Notes: generated by a model not told the origin, from the letters alone. A stretch of DNA of 36,748 nt from Arthrobacter sp. efr-133-R2A-120 (GCF_030209835.1 NZ_JARVRF010000075.1:1-36748), one strand, 5' to 3'; counted from the stretch's first letter, positions 24,996 to 32,781 are shown. Translations and numbers: made by a program.

Positions 24996-25933
24996 CGGCC
25001 CGGTTGCGGGTGTGCCTGCCCGATCAGAAACTCCTGGACGCGATTGAGCCTTCCGACGATGTCGAGTTCGTGGTGTGGGACCTGGCTGGCCCCGCCCCGG
25101 CAGACGGCTTCGACCTGCTGGTGCCGCCCTACATGGGCCGGCCAGACGCGCTCACGGCACTGGATGGCGTGCCGGTCCGGCTAGTGCAGAGCCAGTCGAT
25201 AGGGTACGACGGCGTCGCAGACGTCTTGCCGTCGGGTTGCGTTTTCGCGAACGCGGCAGGAGTCCATGAGACGTCGACGGCGGAACTCGCCTTGGGGATG
25301 ATGATCGCCAGCCAGCGCGGGATTCCGGAGTTTGTGCGTAACCAGGAGTCCGGAACGTGGGGCTACGGGCAGCGCCCAAGCTTGGCGGACCGTAAGGTTC
25401 TCCTGCTTGGCTACGGGGGAGTGGGGAAGGCCATTGAAGCCAGGCTGTTGCCGTTCGAAACGCACGTGACGCGAATGGCAAGTCGAGAACGGGTCGATGA
25501 CCGCGGCCGGATCCTTGGCATCGACACCCTGTATGAGCAGTTGCCGCTGCACGAGATCGTGGTGGTCAGCGTTCCTCTGTCCGAGCAAACTCGTGGACTG
25601 GTGGACGCTCGGTTCCTCGCGGCCATGCCAGACGGCGCGTTGTTGGTGAACGTGGCCCGGGGCCCGGTGGCGGACACGAACGCCTTGCTGCGGGGGACGT
25701 CATCCGGACGGTTGCGCGCTGCCTTGGACGTGACCGACCCGGAGCCGCTGCCGGCCGATCATCCTTTGTGGACGGTCCCTGGTGTGCTGATCACGCCGCA
25801 TGTTGGCGGGACGAGCTCGGCGATGTTCCCCCGGATGGTCCGCCTGATCCAGAAGCAGATTTCGTTGCTGCTGGCTGGCGACGAGCCGGTGAACGTGGTG
25901 CTGAGTAAGGAGTCAGTGGGCGAAGTGGGTTGA
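24992..25933 (+). CDS. D-isomer-specific 2-hydroxyacid dehydrogenase
   Basis: A 313-aa NAD(P)-dependent enzyme. The Rossmann motif GYGGVG is at 140-145. The catalytic residues are Arg223 (NVARGP), Glu251 (DPEPLPADHPLW) and His270 (TPHVGG). All three are intact, so it should reduce a 2-ketoacid or oxidise a D-2-hydroxyacid. The actual substrate is not clear. The N-terminal substrate domain is short but complete ('GYDGVADVLPSGCVFANAAGVHETSTAELAL'). The GTG start overlaps the stop of a 17-codon ORF. Confidence 0.9.
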   Translation: MTARLRVCLPDQKLLDAIEPSDDVEFVVWDLAGPAPADGFDLLVPPYMGRPDALTALDGVPVRLVQSQSIGYDGVADVLPSGCVFANAAGVHETSTAELALGMMIASQRGIPEFVRNQESGTWGYGQRPSLADRKVLLLGYGGVGKAIEARLLPFETHVTRMASRERVDDRGRILGIDTLYEQLPLHEIVVVSVPLSEQTRGLVDARFLAAMPDGALLVNVARGPVADTNALLRGTSSGRLRAALDVTDPEPLPADHPLWTVPGVLITPHVGGTSSAMFPRMVRLIQKQISLLLAGDEPVNVVLSKESVGEVG

Positions 25934-26056
25934 GCGAGAAGAGGCGGTTGGGGCTAGGCGAAGCGGCCGCAATTGTCATCTCGTTCTCAGCCCGACGGGG
26001 TGAGTGCAGAGCCGTGAGACATGGCACAGCAGGCGGTCGCATGCCAGCCCCGCGGC

Positions 26057-26854
26057 TCAGCTCTGAGGGCGCAATGTCTCGGGCTTGGAATATACGGCCG
26101 TTACGGTAGGACAGTTGTCCGTGACGGGGTTGTCCGAGAACCCGCGGGTATGGGATGCCTTGATAAGCCCACTGCCCGTGGCGTAGTCGTCCAGTTCCTC
26201 CAGCGTCGTCAGCCGGCTGTCTTCGCTTGCGAACCGCGCAGTTCCGGCGTCGATCCAGGCGTGATCGACGTGCCAACTTTTTCCCTCAAGAGTTGAAAAC
26301 GAGACCAGAGCCCGTTGGTTGCCTGGATACGGAACGCAAAAGGTGACCGTGTCGGCAACATGCATTGCTGAGATTGCGGTGGCGTTGTGGGTTTCAACTA
26401 TGAGCGTTCCCCCCGGTTTCAGCGCCTCTGCCGCCTTTTCGATGGTCGTGCGCTGCATCACCGGATCGCAGATCATTGAAATGGTTGCGCATACACAGAG
26501 AATTACGTCTGGTTCGATGTTGTACTCGAATGAAGAGATGTCACCTTGCCTGCGTTCGACGGTTCCGGCAGGGTCGACCAAACGCAGCATCTCGAGCATT
26601 TCCTGGGAGATGTCGATGCCCGTGAACCGCACCTTACGACCGGTACGCGCCAGCATTTCCTGTAGAGGGAGGGCTACCCTGCCTGTTCCAACCCCGAGTT
26701 CAACGACGGATTGCGCTGCCGGTGGAATGCGGTCCGCGAGCCAGGCGACCTCAATATCGGACAGCTGGTGGCGCGGAAAGATGTCATCGTAGAAGTCGGC
26801 GAATTGCTGGCCGTAGTCGGTGTAGGTCCGAAGATTTGGTTTCGATTCGTACAA
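26057..26854 (-). CDS. class I SAM-dependent methyltransferase
   Basis: A 265-aa protein. Motif I 'VVELGVGTGRVALPL' (50-64), the acidic 'GIDISQEML' end of strand 2 and 'EALKPGGTLIVETHN' (motif III region) show a Rossmann-type methyltransferase. The N-terminus 'YTDYGQQFADFYDDIF' and the beta-strand-rich C-terminus fit small-molecule enzymes. The TTG start has an excellent GGAGGAGG site 6 nt upstream. The region is less GC-rich than the first 25 kb. The substrate is unknown and there are no pathway neighbours. Confidence 0.85.
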   Translation of the reverse strand: MYESKPNLRTYTDYGQQFADFYDDIFPRHQLSDIEVAWLADRIPPAAQSVVELGVGTGRVALPLQEMLARTGRKVRFTGIDISQEMLEMLRLVDPAGTVERRQGDISSFEYNIEPDVILCVCATISMICDPVMQRTTIEKAAEALKPGGTLIVETHNATAISAMHVADTVTFCVPYPGNQRALVSFSTLEGKSWHVDHAWIDAGTARFASEDSRLTTLEELDDYATGSGLIKASHTRGFSDNPVTDNCPTVTAVYSKPETLRPQS

Positions 26855-27667
26855 GAGTGGCCTCCTCCTTGGCTTTCAGGGTGCGGTGGGAAGTAGTGCA
26901 TTGTGGGTGGGGCGACACGAGGAGCTGTTCGCGCAACCGCATGCGTAGATTAGTCCGCGCCTGGTGCTGGACTCGCAAAGTGCAGGGAAGGTTCTGAATC
27001 GGTCATGTTCGGTGGCCCTCGAGGCGGGATTCTCCCCCACGCGGACTTGGCATACTCAGGCTCGTTCGGCGCCAATCGAAGTTTGCTGGTTATGCTACCG
27101 ATTGGAGCTGAAACTGGAAAGTCGCATAGTTCGACGGACAACGTCCGTGTCCGTTGTCCGTGTTCGATTGGATACGCGTCGAGCACAAAAGCCTCGCGCA
27201 TGTTGTGTTGGACGGGAATTTATTGGGTTGTCGAATATTCCCCGGCGTCGATACCTTGATCAAGGGAACCACGGACTAATGCGCCTTGTAAGGTACCGGA
27301 TAGGACAGTCAGCGTCGCGATCAGGAGCTCAGCGCGCAGCAGCACCTCTAGGCCCGGCGCAATCACCAGGATGTGTCTTCGACGACCCCCGAGGCGCGCC
27401 CCGCAGGATATATACATCGGCTAAAGCTACATGGGTGCCCGCTGCGGGAATGCGTGACACAGGCCGGCAGCGTACCACCAAGGATACGTGCAGGGTCTTT
27501 CATTCTATGCCAGCATATTGCTCCGTGAGTAACCGAGCTTAAGTCAGAGTCAGCCATCTGTGATTTATGAAAACCGACCGCTGACCGGTATTTGAGTATC
27601 CAGATTATTCCGCATTCCATCCAAGAAGATCGGTGGACCAAATTCCAGTAAATGATATGTTTAATAC
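26855..27667. other. 813-bp region without a convincing gene
   Basis: Open frames here (for example 26964-27542 plus) lack the third-position G/C pattern and any family pattern, so they are probably chance. The stretch includes a perfect 10-bp inverted repeat (27134-27161). It separates the methyltransferase from the SDP-like cluster and may mark the edge of an insertion. Confidence 0.5.
27134..27161. repeat. perfect 10-8-10 inverted repeat
   Basis: ACGGACAACG (27134-27143) and CGTTGTCCGT (27152-27161) are exact reverse complements around TCCGTGTC. It has no adjacent gene or T-tract, so its role is unknown. Confidence 0.6.
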
Positions 27668-28003
27668 ATGAACGTCTGGACATTCCTTGCATTGGTCAGC
27701 GTGGGCGCATCGACGATTGCGGCCTATTTTTCCCTCAAGCTTGCCCAAGAGCCGAGGTCCAGGTTTGGGTACAGCGCTTTGAGATGCGCAAACCCAGAGA
27801 AGGCTCGTTCGCTGTACAAACGGGCGCAGGTGGTCTTGGTTCCCGGCGCGATCCTGTCGATGCTCATCTCGATCACAGGGCTCGTTGTTTCAGATTTCGG
27901 GCCCCGGTCCGCTGTATGGACTTTGGTTTCTCTTATTCTGCTGGGCGTGTCGCTGCTCGGCGGTTGGCTCGTCACAAAGAAGGGCTTTGCGCCAGTGGTC
28001 TGA
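27668..28003 (+). CDS. three-helix membrane protein, SdpI-like, candidate immunity protein
   Basis: A 111-aa protein with helices at about residues 4-22, 52-75 and 83-103. Between helices 1 and 2 it has 'SRFGYSALRCANPEKARSLYKRAQ', which resembles the SdpI-family loop (R-x-GxRT...NPE..W..A). In Bacillus, SdpI protects against the SDP toxin. The family match is by eye and loose. It converges with the putative maturation operon, from which it is separated by a terminator. No clear ribosome site precedes the ATG, so it may be leaderless. Confidence 0.6.
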   Translation: MNVWTFLALVSVGASTIAAYFSLKLAQEPRSRFGYSALRCANPEKARSLYKRAQVVLVPGAILSMLISITGLVVSDFGPRSAVWTLVSLILLGVSLLGGWLVTKKGFAPVV

Positions 28004-28012
28004 GCCAAAACG

Positions 28013-28050
28013 CAACATTCCCGGACCGTTGGCGCCGTCCGGGAGTGTTG
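28013..28050. terminator. intrinsic terminator between convergent genes
   Basis: CAACATTCCCGGAC (28013-28026) pairs with GTCCGGGAGTGTTG (28037-28050) with one T:G pair, followed by TTTTA on the plus strand. It serves the SdpI-like gene. Confidence 0.85.
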
Positions 28051-28062
28051 TTTTACGGGCGC

Positions 28063-28605
28063 TCACTGTCCGAAGGTAATGAACGGAGATGCGAAAAGTA
28101 CCTCAGGTTCGGATTCCTGATCAAAGCCGGAGTCTCTAACCAATGAAAACTGGAATCCGGGATACCTCGGAGGGTGGTCGGCCGAAAGCCTGGATCGCAT
28201 GCTTGCGGCCATTAATCGGAACGCAGGGGCAGTCGTCGCGACGTCCGGCATCGGCCCTGTGATGATCGGCAGCAGGTCTGAAGCGAGGTCGAATGCTGCT
28301 TTCTCGTCCCGTCGGCCCGGAAACCACAAAGTCTGAAAAGGATTTCGTGCCGCAACGATCTCCAGGAGATGCCAGGATGTGGCTGTGCCTTCCTGATCGA
28401 CGAGCCGGTAGAAGAGGTGATAGTCGTGACCGGCGGGATCCGGTGCGAAAAATCGCCAGTTTGGGATCAGGGAAAACGGGTCAGCGCCGCGCATGCGGTT
28501 GAATGAATGATGCGGATACTGATTCCAGAATGTTACTGCGACGTAGGACGCCACGACACCGCACGCAACGAAGTCTAGGACCTTTCCCGCGATGCCGCGG
28601 TTCAT
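28063..28605 (-). CDS. SdpA/DUF5819-like HTTM partner protein
   Basis: A 180-aa protein with one N-terminal helix (about residues 8-27) and the motif 'FSLIPNWRFFAPDPAGHDYHLFYR' near 44-67. Proteins with a 'P.W.FFAP.P' motif after a single helix (DUF5819 group) are, from general knowledge, often encoded beside HTTM genes in actinobacteria. SdpA, the partner of SdpB, has a comparable 'FFT.P' block. The start overlaps the hydrolase stop (ATGA, 28602-28605), so it is the last gene of the operon. A role in peptide maturation or display is inferred from context. Confidence 0.65.
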   Translation of the reverse strand: MNRGIAGKVLDFVACGVVASYVAVTFWNQYPHHSFNRMRGADPFSLIPNWRFFAPDPAGHDYHLFYRLVDQEGTATSWHLLEIVAARNPFQTLWFPGRRDEKAAFDLASDLLPIITGPMPDVATTAPAFRLMAASMRSRLSADHPPRYPGFQFSLVRDSGFDQESEPEVLFASPFITFGQ

Positions 28606-29768
28606 CTGGTGATCTCCGACATGAATCTCAGGATCTCCTCGGCCACTGCATGTGCGTGGCTCCGGCTTGTCAGGATCGAGTCATGATTGGACTTGGGGAT
28701 CGTCGTCAGCCGGCTCGGATACTGATGTGCATCGACCAGATCCTGGTGGAGATCCCGCTGCACTTGGTCGGCTGCCACCGTTTGTTCTGCGGAGGCAAGC
28801 AAGCACGGAAAGGGAACCGAAGAAACCGCGCCTTCGAAAGCCTGGAACTCCTGACGGATTCCGCTCCACTCACGGAACCCAGTCTGCCAAAGCCGGGCGT
28901 CCGCATATTCGTCATACGCTCTAGCCTGAACTGGTTCAGGAAGCGCCAGAATCCATGCCGGACGAGAGAGCAGACTTCCCAGACCGAACGACGTTCCGAC
29001 TTTGAACGATTGGATACCACTGGTCAATTTCGAAATTCCGCTCCGCTGGGTGTCGGAGTGGTTGAGCTCGGCGGGATGGGACGGATCAATGTAGATAAGG
29101 CCGGCCAAGCGCGGGTCAGCCCGGTCAGGGGCTGCATAGCGGCGGATAATCTCGCTGCCAAAGGAGTGCCCCACGAGGAACAATTTCCCAGGGTCGGGAC
29201 AACCTGACGCGACGAGGTCCTCCAAATCCCGGACGCTTGAATCGATTGAGTACTCGGACGCGTCATTCTGTTGCTTCCGGCTAGGCCCATACCCGGCTCG
29301 GTAATACTGCACGACGCTAACGCCTGCGTTGTGCAGCCGGCTCGCGATCCACTCGAAGTGGGCCTGAGTGCTCAATAGACCAGTCTCAATCACAACTGTT
29401 GGTCCGGTAGGACTGGCACTTCGTCGGCGGAATGCAAGAATCGAACCGTTCCTCGTGGGCGTCTCGAGGAGTATGAACTCCCCAAGATCCCCACGAACGC
29501 GCTTCCTCCGGGCCATGGCGAGAGCAGCAAGGATCGCTCCGCCAATTACGGTGGCAAATGCCGCGAGGTGCAAGGCCCGATCGTCACGATCTGTTCGGAA
29601 CGCGTTGGCCCGGCTGGTGTAGGCCACAGCCGGATGCATGGATACGAAGCTCGTAACGAAGCGCCCCAGCCCCATGATCTGAGCAGTCGCGAGGTGGAAT
29701 CCCCCTGCTGTCGCTATGAACCCTCTTACGACGACGGGGGAGCGACATAGACAAGAGGAAACAGGCAC
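28602..29768 (-). CDS. end of an HTTM domain plus alpha/beta hydrolase domain
   Basis: This frame has no plausible start of its own. Its first part, 'FIATAGGFHLATAQIMGLGRFVTSFVSMHPAV', is the missing C-terminal block of the HTTM domain encoded just upstream in another frame. A helix follows (about residues 67-86). Then comes an alpha/beta hydrolase domain with oxyanion strand 'TVVIETGLLSTQAHFEW', nucleophile elbow GHSFGSE (Ser202) and catalytic His in 'PKSNHDSIL'. It was probably translated as an HTTM-hydrolase fusion of about 620 residues through a shift at the C5 run (29736-29740). The hydrolase could act as peptidase or esterase on the small peptides (inference). Its stop overlaps the next gene. 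Confidence 0.75.
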   Translation of the reverse strand: MPVSSCLCRSPVVVRGFIATAGGFHLATAQIMGLGRFVTSFVSMHPAVAYTSRANAFRTDRDDRALHLAAFATVIGGAILAALAMARRKRVRGDLGEFILLETPTRNGSILAFRRRSASPTGPTVVIETGLLSTQAHFEWIASRLHNAGVSVVQYYRAGYGPSRKQQNDASEYSIDSSVRDLEDLVASGCPDPGKLFLVGHSFGSEIIRRYAAPDRADPRLAGLIYIDPSHPAELNHSDTQRSGISKLTSGIQSFKVGTSFGLGSLLSRPAWILALPEPVQARAYDEYADARLWQTGFREWSGIRQEFQAFEGAVSSVPFPCLLASAEQTVAADQVQRDLHQDLVDAHQYPSRLTTIPKSNHDSILTSRSHAHAVAEEILRFMSEITR

Positions 29769-30475
29769 TCAAAAGCTAGGACGAAATGGGAAAGCGCTTT
29801 GGATGTCTTCGGAAACCGTCTAACCAGATTCCACGATGCTTCATGGCCATAGGTGCGCGTCCGGAGAATGTTGACCAGGGCTGTTCCGGAGCGCCACTGC
29901 TCGCCGACCAGCTTTGCCCACCCGGCAACAGCATACGAGAGCGATGACTGCAAAGACACGCCCCAGAGCAGGGCATCCTGACGGGCTGGCACTGTATCCA
30001 CGCCTGCAGCGCCCACTAGAATTTGCGTGATCGTCGTTGCTTGGTCAGAACCGTCGCTTCCATACCGGTTTCTGGGGTATGTCAGGACACCCAGGATTCC
30101 GGAAGCAAGTACCATAGAGCTCTGCAACCTCAAGTGACGTGAGGGCATGGCCAGTGCCCCAACGCTCAGGACCGCCCGGCTTACCTGTAAACCCATCGAC
30201 AAGCGCCGGTCGGAGAAAACCTCTGCAATCCACCGAACGGGACGAGGCTGTCCATGGTAGGAGGCGCGCGCCTCGTACCATTCGTCATACCGGCGGGTCT
30301 TGTCGCGGCGAAGCCGGACGACGTACTCCAGACTGGAAATCAGCGATGTCACGGCTCCGATCTTCTGCGATACCCCAATACTTCTCGATCGGGAAAATCG
30401 AATCGGGCCGCGAAACAGTTCCAAGTGCCGCCTCAAGGAAACCCCCAACCTATGTTTCTGCTGGTCAGCCAGCAT
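29726..30475 (-). CDS. HTTM (SdpB / vitamin K carboxylase-like) membrane domain, frameshifted
   Basis: About 249 codons. 'SQKIGAVTSLISSLEYVVRLRR', 'PRNRYGSDGSDQATTITQILVG', 'LQSSLSYAVAGWAKLVGEQWRSGTAL' and 'LSHFVLAFECLFPLVYVAP' are the successive conserved blocks of the HTTM family, to which SdpB belongs. The frame stops at 29726 right after 'VYVAPPSS', whereas the family continues as read in the other frame. ATG 30475 overlaps the second peptide gene by 11 bp. The frame is open to 30625, but there it lies inside that gene. HTTM proteins are multi-helix membrane proteins, and SdpB is needed to make active SDP toxin. Confidence 0.75.
   Translation of the reverse strand: MLADQQKHRLGVSLRRHLELFRGPIRFSRSRSIGVSQKIGAVTSLISSLEYVVRLRRDKTRRYDEWYEARASYHGQPRPVRWIAEVFSDRRLSMGLQVSRAVLSVGALAMPSRHLRLQSSMVLASGILGVLTYPRNRYGSDGSDQATTITQILVGAAGVDTVPARQDALLWGVSLQSSLSYAVAGWAKLVGEQWRSGTALVNILRTRTYGHEASWNLVRRFPKTSKALSHFVLAFECLFPLVYVAPPSS
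29736..29740 (-). other. C5 run at the HTTM/hydrolase frameshift
   Basis: On the minus strand the codons GCT CCC CCG TCG TCG TAA stop the HTTM frame. One extra C, or a -1 slip on the run, gives GCT CCC CCC GTC GTC GTA and continues into the hydrolase frame. Sequencing error, phase variation and programmed frameshifting are all possible. Confidence 0.7.
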
Positions 30476-30662
30476 TTCTTCCGGCATCAAATGCATTGAC
30501 AATGGCGGCACTGAAAGCAACTCCAGCCATGAAAGCAGCGGGAGTTCCCATGATGATTCCATGATCGTTGGAACCGGCCAGATCAATACCTGATCCGCGC
30601 GCGTCAACGTGAGCAAGAAATCCATCAGCGTTTACAGAATCAACAAGGCGGCGGTAATTCAT
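30465..30662 (-). CDS. small hydrophobic peptide 2 (65 aa), candidate toxin precursor
   Basis: Residues 1-35 are polar (MNYRRLVDSVNADGF...). The rest is a hydrophobic Ala/Gly-rich helix 'IIMGTPAAFMAGVAFSAAIV' ending NAFDAGRNAG. The 'IMxTPxA' start of the helix and the 'AFxAG' end are shared with peptide 1, so the two are paralogues. There is no Cys and no Sec signal. The ATG overlaps the peptide 1 stop (ATGA, 30659-30662) and its stop overlaps the HTTM start. It is probably the second precursor of a two-peptide antimicrobial or signal. Confidence 0.65.
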   Translation of the reverse strand: MNYRRLVDSVNADGFLAHVDARGSGIDLAGSNDHGIIMGTPAAFMAGVAFSAAIVNAFDAGRNAG

Positions 30663-30895
30663 CGTCCCGCTGCCTGACCAATCGTGTAAGCGCCCACGAC
30701 AGCCGAGGCCCCGGCAGTGAAGGCACCTGCCAGGGCCAGATTATTTGCCATTGCGGCCATGCTTACTGCTACTGCCATAGGAGTTGCCATGATGGGGCCG
30801 CCGCCAGACGGGCGAACCATTCCTTCGATTCGATCGCCAAGCAGGCCATCTAGCTGGGTGTTGACCGAACGGACCATTTCGAGAGTAGTGCTCAT
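30659..30895 (-). CDS. small hydrophobic peptide 1 (78 aa), candidate toxin precursor
   Basis: Residues 1-30 are a polar, charged leader (MSTTLEMVRSVNTQLDGLLG), then 'RPSGGGPIMATP', then a long Ala-rich hydrophobic region (about 36-75). The Gly-Gly-Gly before the hydrophobic part resembles a leader cleavage region. ATG 30895 has GGGGGA a few bases upstream; the reading from 30958 lacks one and would start in the promoter. It is the first gene of the operon and about 27 nt downstream of the predicted transcription start. Its core motif is shared with peptide 2. The product is unknown. Confidence 0.68.
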   Translation of the reverse strand: MSTTLEMVRSVNTQLDGLLGDRIEGMVRPSGGGPIMATPMAVAVSMAAMANNLALAGAFTAGASAVVGAYTIGQAAGR

Positions 30896-30928
30896 TATTC
30901 CCCCAACAATTGCGTATATGGACCTACT

Positions 30929-30958
30929 ACAATAATTCGAAAATATCGGTGCGGTCAA
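30929..30958 (-). promoter_or_regulatory. promoter of the peptide/HTTM operon
   Basis: On the minus strand TTGACC (30953-30958) and TATTGT (30929-30934) are separated by 18 bp, in an AT-rich stretch just upstream of peptide 1. Confidence 0.55.
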
Positions 30959-31317
30959 TGGATAACTGGAGAGATTCGACTAAATGCACGGTCAGAGGGG
31001 GCAATTAAAGTTCCCGCTTAAATCCGGGTTTCGAGTGGGTACGCGCGTTTCGGACAGAGAGGGAACGTGAAAGCTGAGGTCTTGGGCCCTAGCATCTCGA
31101 TCGAGATGATACGCCCGTGTGAAGTCGAAGACTTCCAGACATCTGATAAAGAGTGGTCGCGGCCGTGAACTCCACAGGTCGGTAACCAGCCAGAGCTTGC
31201 GGCTATTCAAGTAGGTTTTGGATCCATCGAAGTATCAATAGGTTGAGACGGGCAAAGGCGACCAGCACCCATAGCGTGGTGGCCGCGTCTATTTATCCGG
31301 ATAGATGTCGTTGGTGG
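30959..31317. other. 359-bp stretch without a recognisable gene
   Basis: It begins with the upstream side of the peptide promoter. A 72-codon minus-strand frame (30992-31210) is open but resembles nothing I know. No repeat or RNA gene is seen. Confidence 0.4.
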
Positions 31318-31450
31318 AGAGGTTTGGGGTAGCGGGTACCGTCCGTCGAACCGGCGGGCGTGAGCTCGTCCAGTAGGCCGCTGCCGGCATCGTGGAACGC
31401 ATTGAGGGTGGCAAGGACTCTCGTTCGTCCCCCTCGCCGTAGAACTCAGC
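31318..31450 (-). pseudogene. internally deleted aldo/keto reductase copy
   Basis: On the minus strand it reads EFYGEGDERES, then after a 1-base deletion LATLNAFHDAGSGLLD. It continues directly as ELTPAGSTDGTRYP. These match residues 23-49 of the aldo/keto reductase at 23117-24091 joined to its last 20 or so residues, with roughly 250 codons missing. The junction lies at a shared LLD/RLD (CTGGAC) sequence, which suggests deletion by short homology. Several substitutions show it is not recent. The start codon region is also missing. Confidence 0.85.
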
Positions 31451-31660
31451 CGGCGTGGTCGGACTGCTGGAGTTTCCACCGCCGCGATGTCGCTGTCCCC
31501 CGCTACGGTGACCGTACAGTGCGTTGGCGTTGAAGCGCCCTAGGCGCCGTTGACGCCGGGTGTGCGCACGGTGGTTTCTGTCCTGCGCAGCGCGGTAACG
31601 AAAGGGGCATGAACAACGAGCTGCAATTCCGTCACTGCGAACCGTGGAGGGTCCTCAAAC
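31451..31660. other. 210-bp spacer
   Basis: No gene is supported here. GCGCCCTAGGCGCC near 31536 is close to palindromic. A minus-strand frame crossing into the CoiA-like gene (31540-31737) is a shadow. Confidence 0.35.
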
Positions 31661-32641
31661 TTATCCTCGAATTGTGGGGCCGATCCCATCTTCGAGGATC
31701 TGAGGCGAAGCTTCGATTGGTCCGGAAAGTCGTCCATAGCGCGATGACTCGGGAACGAGGGGAATACTCAAGCCTGACGCGAGAATGTTGGCGTTCACGT
31801 AGTCAATACGACGGACCCACGAACCGCCTTTTCGGCCACTTCCCGAAACTGTTTTGTAGATGCTTTGCCCAGGAAAAATCCATTCACGCTTTCCGTCAAG
31901 AATCTCTTCAAGAACTCTCAACAGGGGCATCCTGGTGGCGCGGATGCAGCCGGAGGAAGCGTCAAGACGGCCTATCGTTCCCGAAGCCTCAATGACCGGA
32001 GTCGTACGAGGCTGGTCGGGCTCCCATGGCGAGAGTGCCGTGTACGGCTTAGAGAATGATCGAACACGAACGAAAGCGCCGCGATTCGTAAAAACTTGAT
32101 GTTGCGTTTCGGGGGACAACTTGGCTGAGTCTGTGATGAGCCAAATGACTTCGTGACCCAGCGACATTCGATGCTGAGTGCGAGCACGTATGTCCGTGTC
32201 CCATCGCTGAATCTCTATGGCAACGGATCGATTGGTCTTCACATTCAGAATCAGCAGGTCCGCGTTGGACTCATAGTCCTCCACGGTGACCTGAAGCTGA
32301 GCACGTCGCCGTACCTGTTTGGCTATTTCCGACTGATACCAGAGATGCTCAGCGGACATTGGTCCACCGCCCCTTGTGGAATGGTCCGCTCGACGGGAAG
32401 TGAAGTGGTGGCAATCAACGGATCCTGGTGCATTTCGAAAATGCCGGGTGCCTTGCCTGTCAACCGCGACAAGTGTCACTTCGCATCCAACTACAGGGCA
32501 CTTTAGTAGAGGCTTCGCGCTGCGGATGAAAAGCCAGTCGGTGTTTCGATGCACATTTAGGATTCTGCCAGTGGGCTCTGACCACAGAACGGCGTCTTGT
32601 TTGGATCCCGGAACTACATTCTCCAAGTGTTCCTGTTGCAC
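31661..32641 (-). CDS. CoiA-like nuclease-fold protein
   Basis: A 326-aa protein. The N-terminal half has a zinc-finger-like set: Cys48 and Cys53 (KCPVVGC), His67 (RHF) and Cys77-His78-His79. This is followed by 'SAEHLWYQSEIAKQV' and the core 'NADLLILNVKTNRSVAIEIQ' (Asp128, Glu143, Gln145), a PD-(D/E)xK nuclease site. 'MSLGHEVIWLITDS' then matches the family. CoiA proteins are linked to competence and DNA processing. The GTG start has GGGGG about 7 nt upstream. It is divergent from the helicase, so both may share control. A role in DNA uptake or defence is possible. Confidence 0.8.
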   Translation of the reverse strand: MQQEHLENVVPGSKQDAVLWSEPTGRILNVHRNTDWLFIRSAKPLLKCPVVGCEVTLVAVDRQGTRHFRNAPGSVDCHHFTSRRADHSTRGGGPMSAEHLWYQSEIAKQVRRRAQLQVTVEDYESNADLLILNVKTNRSVAIEIQRWDTDIRARTQHRMSLGHEVIWLITDSAKLSPETQHQVFTNRGAFVRVRSFSKPYTALSPWEPDQPRTTPVIEASGTIGRLDASSGCIRATRMPLLRVLEEILDGKREWIFPGQSIYKTVSGSGRKGGSWVRRIDYVNANILASGLSIPLVPESSRYGRLSGPIEASPQILEDGIGPTIRG

Positions 32642-32781
32642 GATTTGCCCCCAGCATGCAGATTAAATTGGAAACGACACTTTTCAGTCTGAGACTAAGA
32701 CTGACCCGTGACAATAAAAGTGTTGCGGGCGGGCCGGTAGGGGTCTTTGGACAAACGTCTCCAAGCCAATACCCTGGCGCA

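Noticed and set aside
26964..27542. 192-codon plus-strand frame
   Set aside because: Arg/Ser-rich, with no third-position G/C pattern, no ribosome site and no family resemblance; treated as chance.
31540..31737. 65-codon minus-strand frame
   Set aside because: It overlaps the end of the CoiA-like gene in another frame and shows no protein pattern.
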